Source: Clostridia bacterium
GTDB taxonomy: Bacteria > Bacillota > Clostridia > Oscillospirales > Acutalibacteraceae
Length of the DNA: 64,000 bases
Reading direction: 5' to 3'
Assembly: GCA_017937865.1 (NCBI GenBank)
Contig: JAGBCU010000036.1
Coordinates: 1 to 64,000 of the forward strand
In this document: in pieces, positions 61,056 to 64,000 of the stretch
How positions within the stretch are numbered: position 1 is the stretch's first letter
How the letters are laid out: the number at the start of each line of letters is the position of its first letter
Position numbers and translations under genes: made by a program
The notes under the pieces: model-generated
Told to the model about the DNA's origin: nothing
Database searches by the model: none
The model's input: only the letters and a program-made list of their open reading frames with translations

Positions 61056-61477
61056 TGGAGCTTTTATCTTTACATTACGAAGTCAGCGGAACAGACTTCA
61101 CTTGTGCCGGTGAAGCTTCCGGCAAAATCAAGAAAAATCTTAAGGAATTAGGCTTTCCTACAAACATAGTAAGAAACGTTGCAATTGCCGTTTACGAGGG
61201 CGAAATCAATATGGTTATTCACGGCGGTGGCGGTGTTATTGATGTTGAAATTTCACCCGATTGCATCTCAATAGTTCTTGCTGACCAAGGTCCCGGTATA
61301 CCCGACGTTTCTCTTGCTATGCAGGAGGGTTATTCCACCGCGCCCGATAACGTGCGTCAGTTAGGCTTCGGTGCAGGTATGGGTTTACCTAACATAAAAA
61401 AATATACTGACGAAATGATTATTGAAACAGAAGTCGGAAAAGGAACTACTATTAAATTAAAGGTTTTCGTAAACTGA
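61055..61477 (+). CDS. RsbW-like serine kinase/anti-sigma-type ATPase
   Basis: A 140-residue HATPase of the anti-sigma/serine kinase type: N-box VRNVAIAVYEGEINMVIHGG, G1 box LADQGPGIPDVS, then GFGAGMGLPNIKKYTDE and GKGTTIKLKV. The ATG overlaps the DRTGG stop codon (TAATG). No anti-anti-sigma (STAS) partner is next to it. In this operon it may phosphorylate or be controlled by its neighbours. A second, distinct HATPase sits in the hydrogenase operon. Confidence 0.9.
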   Translation: MELLSLHYEVSGTDFTCAGEASGKIKKNLKELGFPTNIVRNVAIAVYEGEINMVIHGGGGVIDVEISPDCISIVLADQGPGIPDVSLAMQEGYSTAPDNVRQLGFGAGMGLPNIKKYTDEMIIETEVGKGTTIKLKVFVN

Positions 61478-61517
61478 CTCCCAAACCACTAATTAACAAA
61501 CAGAAAGGAACGTTTTT

Positions 61518-62834
61518 ATGGAAACATATTTTCATTCGGTACGTCTTGATAAAGACAAGTGCCGAGGCTGTACTAACTGTTTAAAACGTTGCCCTACTGA
61601 AGCTATACGTGTGCGTAACGGAAAAGCAATAATTGTTAAAGAGCGTTGTATAGATTGCGGAGAATGTATAAGAGTTTGTCCTCATCACGCAAAATACGCA
61701 AACCGCGACTCATTAGAACAAATTAACAACTACAAATATAAAATTGCACTTCCTGCACCTGCTCTTTACGGGCAATTTAACAATCTTGACGATGTAAACA
61801 TAATTCTCAATGCTCTCCCTGCTTTAGGGTTTGACAGCGTTTTTGAGGTATCAAAGGCTGCTGAGCTTATTTCAGAAGCTACAAGAATTTATTTAACAGA
61901 AAACAACCCTAAAAAGCCGGTTATCTCTTCCGCGTGTCCTGCGATAGTGCGTTTAATCAGAGTTTGTTTTCCCGAGCTTGTTGAAAACATTCTCCCCATA
62001 ACCGCACCTGTTGATGAGGCAGGTAGATTAGCAAGAGAAAAAGCAATGAAAATTACAGGCTTAAAGGCAGAAGAAATCGGCGTATTCTTCATTTCACCCT
62101 GCCCTGCAAAAATCACTGCCATAAAAGAGCCTATCGGTATTGAGAAATCACACGTTGACGGTGCAATAGCTATCAACGATATTTACCCCGTTTTATTAAA
62201 GGCTATGGAAAAGCATAGTGAATACGATGAGCTTAAAGCACTTCACGAATCAGGCGTTATCGGTATCAGCTGGGCAACAAGCGGTGGTGAGGCATCAGGT
62301 ACTCTTAACGATAATGCCCTTGCTGCAGACGGCATCGAAAACTGTATGAAAATTCTTGAAGAGGTTGAAAGAGGAAACCTTGATTCAGTTGATTTCATTG
62401 AGCTTAACGCTTGTCAGGGTGGTTGTGTAGGCGGAAGCCTTACCTCCGAAAACCCATTCATTGCAAAATCGAGATTGATGAAATTAAGAAAATACAGCCC
62501 TATTTCCTGCAATCATCTTTCTGCAAAAAAGGTGCCTCAGGAATTACTTTGCACAGAGCCTATTGAAGCTCGTGACGACGTTATGAAGCTTGCCGATAAC
62601 GTAACTGAGGCTATGGCGAGAATGAACAGAATGAAAGAGCTTCTCACCGTATTCCCCGGTCTTGACTGTGGCACTTGCGGTACGCCCAGTTGCCGTGCAC
62701 TTGCAGAAGACGTTGTAAGAGGCTTTACAACAGAGCATGATTGCGTTTTCAGAGCAAGACAGGAAATTCAGGAAATTGATAATAACGAGGAATTAGAAAG
62801 ACTTATTCCCGCCCCATTCAGATTAGAGGATTGA
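61518..62834 (+). CDS. HydS-type (sensory) [FeFe] hydrogenase homologue
   Basis: A 438-residue protein. Two ferredoxin motifs at the N-terminus (CRGCTNCLKRCP, CIDCGECIRVCP). An H-cluster domain lies at about 70-345, with degenerate motifs SSACPAIV (C140), SPCPAKITAIK (C195) and NACQGGCVGG (C299, C303). A C-terminal CGTCGTPSC Fe-S domain lies at about 384-409. The four cubane ligands remain at the normal spacing. The proton-relay Cys is Ala139, as described for Thermotoga HydS. The third motif reads GGSLT instead of GGGQP. A PAS domain, present in other HydS proteins, is absent. A sensory role is inferred. Confidence 0.85.
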   Translation: METYFHSVRLDKDKCRGCTNCLKRCPTEAIRVRNGKAIIVKERCIDCGECIRVCPHHAKYANRDSLEQINNYKYKIALPAPALYGQFNNLDDVNIILNALPALGFDSVFEVSKAAELISEATRIYLTENNPKKPVISSACPAIVRLIRVCFPELVENILPITAPVDEAGRLAREKAMKITGLKAEEIGVFFISPCPAKITAIKEPIGIEKSHVDGAIAINDIYPVLLKAMEKHSEYDELKALHESGVIGISWATSGGEASGTLNDNALAADGIENCMKILEEVERGNLDSVDFIELNACQGGCVGGSLTSENPFIAKSRLMKLRKYSPISCNHLSAKKVPQELLCTEPIEARDDVMKLADNVTEAMARMNRMKELLTVFPGLDCGTCGTPSCRALAEDVVRGFTTEHDCVFRARQEIQEIDNNEELERLIPAPFRLED

Positions 62835-62838
62835 TAAT

Positions 62839-63171
62839 ATGACTGTAAAACAACTTCAGGAAAAGCTTGAGCTCACCTTTTTATGCGGTGAAGAAATTGC
62901 CGAAAACAGAGAAGCCGAGGGGTGTTACTGCGGTGACCTTTTAAGCTGGGTAATGTCAAGAGCAAGCGAAAACGACGTATGGCTTACCGTTATGGGCAAC
63001 ATTAACTCTATTGGTGTTGCAGTGCTTGCAGACGTAGCTTGTATTGTGCTTACCGAAAACGCTTCTCTTGATGAGGATGCAAAAAAAAGAGCATTAGAAA
63101 ATGACGTTATAATTCTCACAACAAGCAAAAACTCTTATCAGATTGCTTCGGAGATTTCAAAATTAATATGA
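62839..63171 (+). CDS. Second DRTGG-like protein
   Basis: A 110-residue paralogue of the protein at 60705 (TVKQLQEKLELTFLCGEEIA, then GDLLSWVMSRASENDVWLTV and ACIVLTENASLDEDAKKRAL with DVIILTTSKNSYQIA). It keeps the sheet pattern but little exact identity. It starts 4 bp after the HydS-like stop codon, and its own stop overlaps the PHP start. The two paralogues may form a heteromer. Confidence 0.8.
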   Translation: MTVKQLQEKLELTFLCGEEIAENREAEGCYCGDLLSWVMSRASENDVWLTVMGNINSIGVAVLADVACIVLTENASLDEDAKKRALENDVIILTTSKNSYQIASEISKLI

Positions 63172-63875
63172 AATTATACTACGATTTTCATATGCATTCT
63201 TGTTTGAGCCCATGTGGCGACGAGGATATGACACCGCAAAACATTGTTAATATGTCAAAGCTGATGGGCTTTGATGTTATCGCTCTTACCGACCATAACA
63301 CAGCAAAAAACTGCCCTGCGGTAAAGGCTGCTGCTGAAAAAGCAGGTATAACCTTTATACCCGGCATGGAGCTATGCACATCAGAGGAAGTACATATCGT
63401 ATGCCTTTTTTACACTTTAGAGGATGCCCTTGGTTTTTCTGATTACGTGCACTCAACACTTCCACCGGTAAAGAACAAACCGAAGATTTTCGGTGAGCAA
63501 TTGATTTGCGATGAAAACGATAACGTTATCGGTCAAGAGGAAACACTTTTAGTTACAGCAAGCAACATAAGCACCGCAAAGGTTGTCAGAACAGTTGCCG
63601 AATACGGTGGCATTTGCTACCCTGCCCATATCGACAGAAGCTCTTTTAGTATACTGTCAAACTTAGGTACTATTGATGAGTATTTCGGTTTTTCCTGTGC
63701 AGAAATTTTTGATATTAGTAAAGAAGCGGAGCTAAAAGAAAAACACCCATATCTGAATAAATTAAAAATAATTTCGGACTCAGATGCTCACTATCTTGAA
63801 AATATGCGACTCCCCGAGCAAACAATAGAAGTCGAAGAAAATACAGTTAAAGCTATTCTTGATTATTTGAAATAA
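63168..63875 (+). CDS. PHP-domain metal-dependent phosphoesterase
   Basis: A 235-residue PHP protein (DNA polymerase/histidinol phosphatase fold) hydrolysing a phosphate ester or nucleotide. Metal ligands are DFHMHSCLSPCGD at the N-terminus, ALTDHNTAKNC, MELCTSEEVHIVCLF, YPAHIDR and DSDAHYLENM. The ATG overlaps the previous stop codon by 4 bp. Last gene of the HydS operon; such PHP proteins recur beside hydrogenase/DRTGG genes in clostridia, function unknown. Confidence 0.92.
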   Translation: MKLYYDFHMHSCLSPCGDEDMTPQNIVNMSKLMGFDVIALTDHNTAKNCPAVKAAAEKAGITFIPGMELCTSEEVHIVCLFYTLEDALGFSDYVHSTLPPVKNKPKIFGEQLICDENDNVIGQEETLLVTASNISTAKVVRTVAEYGGICYPAHIDRSSFSILSNLGTIDEYFGFSCAEIFDISKEAELKEKHPYLNKLKIISDSDAHYLENMRLPEQTIEVEENTVKAILDYLK

Positions 63876-63881
63876 AAACAA

Positions 63882-63916
63882 AAAATCTGCATCAGCAATT
63901 TGCTGATGCAGATTTT
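63882..63916. terminator. Terminator of the HydS-PHP operon
   Basis: AAAATCTGCATCAGCA / TGCTGATGCAGATTTT stem, 7 bp after the stop codon, with T-rich flanks on both strands. Confidence 0.92.
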
Positions 63917-63957
63917 ATATTTTATTATTCAATTTTTAAATTGATATAGCGGTTATA

Positions 63958-64000
63958 TTAAAGAGTACCGTTTACAACATAATAATTAGCACCGTAGAAA
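63958..64000 (-). CDS. 3' end of an unidentified gene
   Basis: The minus strand has an open frame entering from the right edge and ending at a TAA (63958-63960). The visible tail is FYGANYYVVNGTL, an aromatic, beta-strand-like ending seen in surface-protein repeats. Too little is present to name a family; the convergent terminator upstream fits a real gene end. Confidence 0.4.
   Translation of the reverse strand, partial: FYGANYYVVNGTL

Overview
The window looks like a chromosome segment of an anaerobic, spore-forming Clostridia-type Firmicute, most likely a gut Oscillospirales/Ruminococcaceae relative. This is inferred from gene content, not from a marker search. The supporting genes are an alpha/beta-type small acid-soluble spore protein, AdhE, a trimeric [FeFe] hydrogenase with a second sensory-type hydrogenase homologue, dockerin-bearing secreted proteins, a T-box in front of thrS, strong AGGAGG/GGTGAT Shine-Dalgarno sequences and modest GC content. 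No phage, transposase, CRISPR array, rRNA or tRNA gene was seen.

Layout. 1-4.4 kb: the 5' part of adhE with a near-perfect Rex-type operator, a LysR regulator, and an ECF sigma/anti-sigma pair. 4.4-7.4 kb: a BlaR1/BlaI-type sensor-repressor operon with two operators over its promoter, flanked by two near-identical hairpins. 7.6-15.8 kb: NamZ-like muramidase, inositol-phosphatase family protein, FAD/Rieske oxidoreductase, a sugar-type MFS transporter with a long cytoplasmic tail, a methyltransferase and a GGDEF protein. 16-30 kb: a glycan-handling region with GH95 fucosidase, GH92 and GH38-type mannosidases, two metallophosphoesterases, a CapA-like protein, a TraX-family membrane protein, an aldo/keto reductase with ferredoxin tail, and an M29 aminopeptidase. 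The aminopeptidase's 3' end has been copied in a 199-bp-period tandem duplication. 30-34 kb: a 1184-residue secreted chimera (unknown N-terminal region, GLUG-like repeats, dockerin repeats, C-terminal esterase). 34-43 kb: spore protein, aspartate kinase, a VanZ/DUF4352 operon facing a 49-residue ribbon-helix-helix gene, a second GH38, a NifU-like protein and a copper ATPase fused to a CopZ-like domain.

43-49.6 kb: T-box-controlled thrS and the conserved jag-yidC-yidD-rnpA-rpmH block, here without dnaA and facing an Mrp/NBP35 gene. 49.6-55.3 kb: secreted transglutaminase-dockerin protein, HAD nucleotidase, YbaK, FliB-family protein, TrmO and a VanY-type carboxypeptidase. 55.4-63.9 kb: the hydrogenase operon (NuoE-like, HATPase, thioredoxin-like ferredoxin, NuoF-like, HydA) on the minus strand. 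It faces a plus-strand operon of DRTGG, RsbW-like ATPase, HydS-like hydrogenase, second DRTGG and PHP phosphoesterase.

How it fits together. The fermentative side (AdhE under probable NADH/NAD+ sensing by Rex, plus an NADH/ferredoxin hydrogenase) disposes of electrons. The divergent HydS-like operon looks like a sensing/signalling partner of the hydrogenase. The glycosidases have no signal peptides, so fucose- and mannose-containing oligosaccharides are probably imported and trimmed in the cytoplasm. The dockerin proteins would be displayed or scaffolded outside. Most genes end in bidirectional hairpin terminators. Several genes appear to start at TTG or GTG just after a GGTGAT-type Shine-Dalgarno, so naive start calls place these starts too far upstream.
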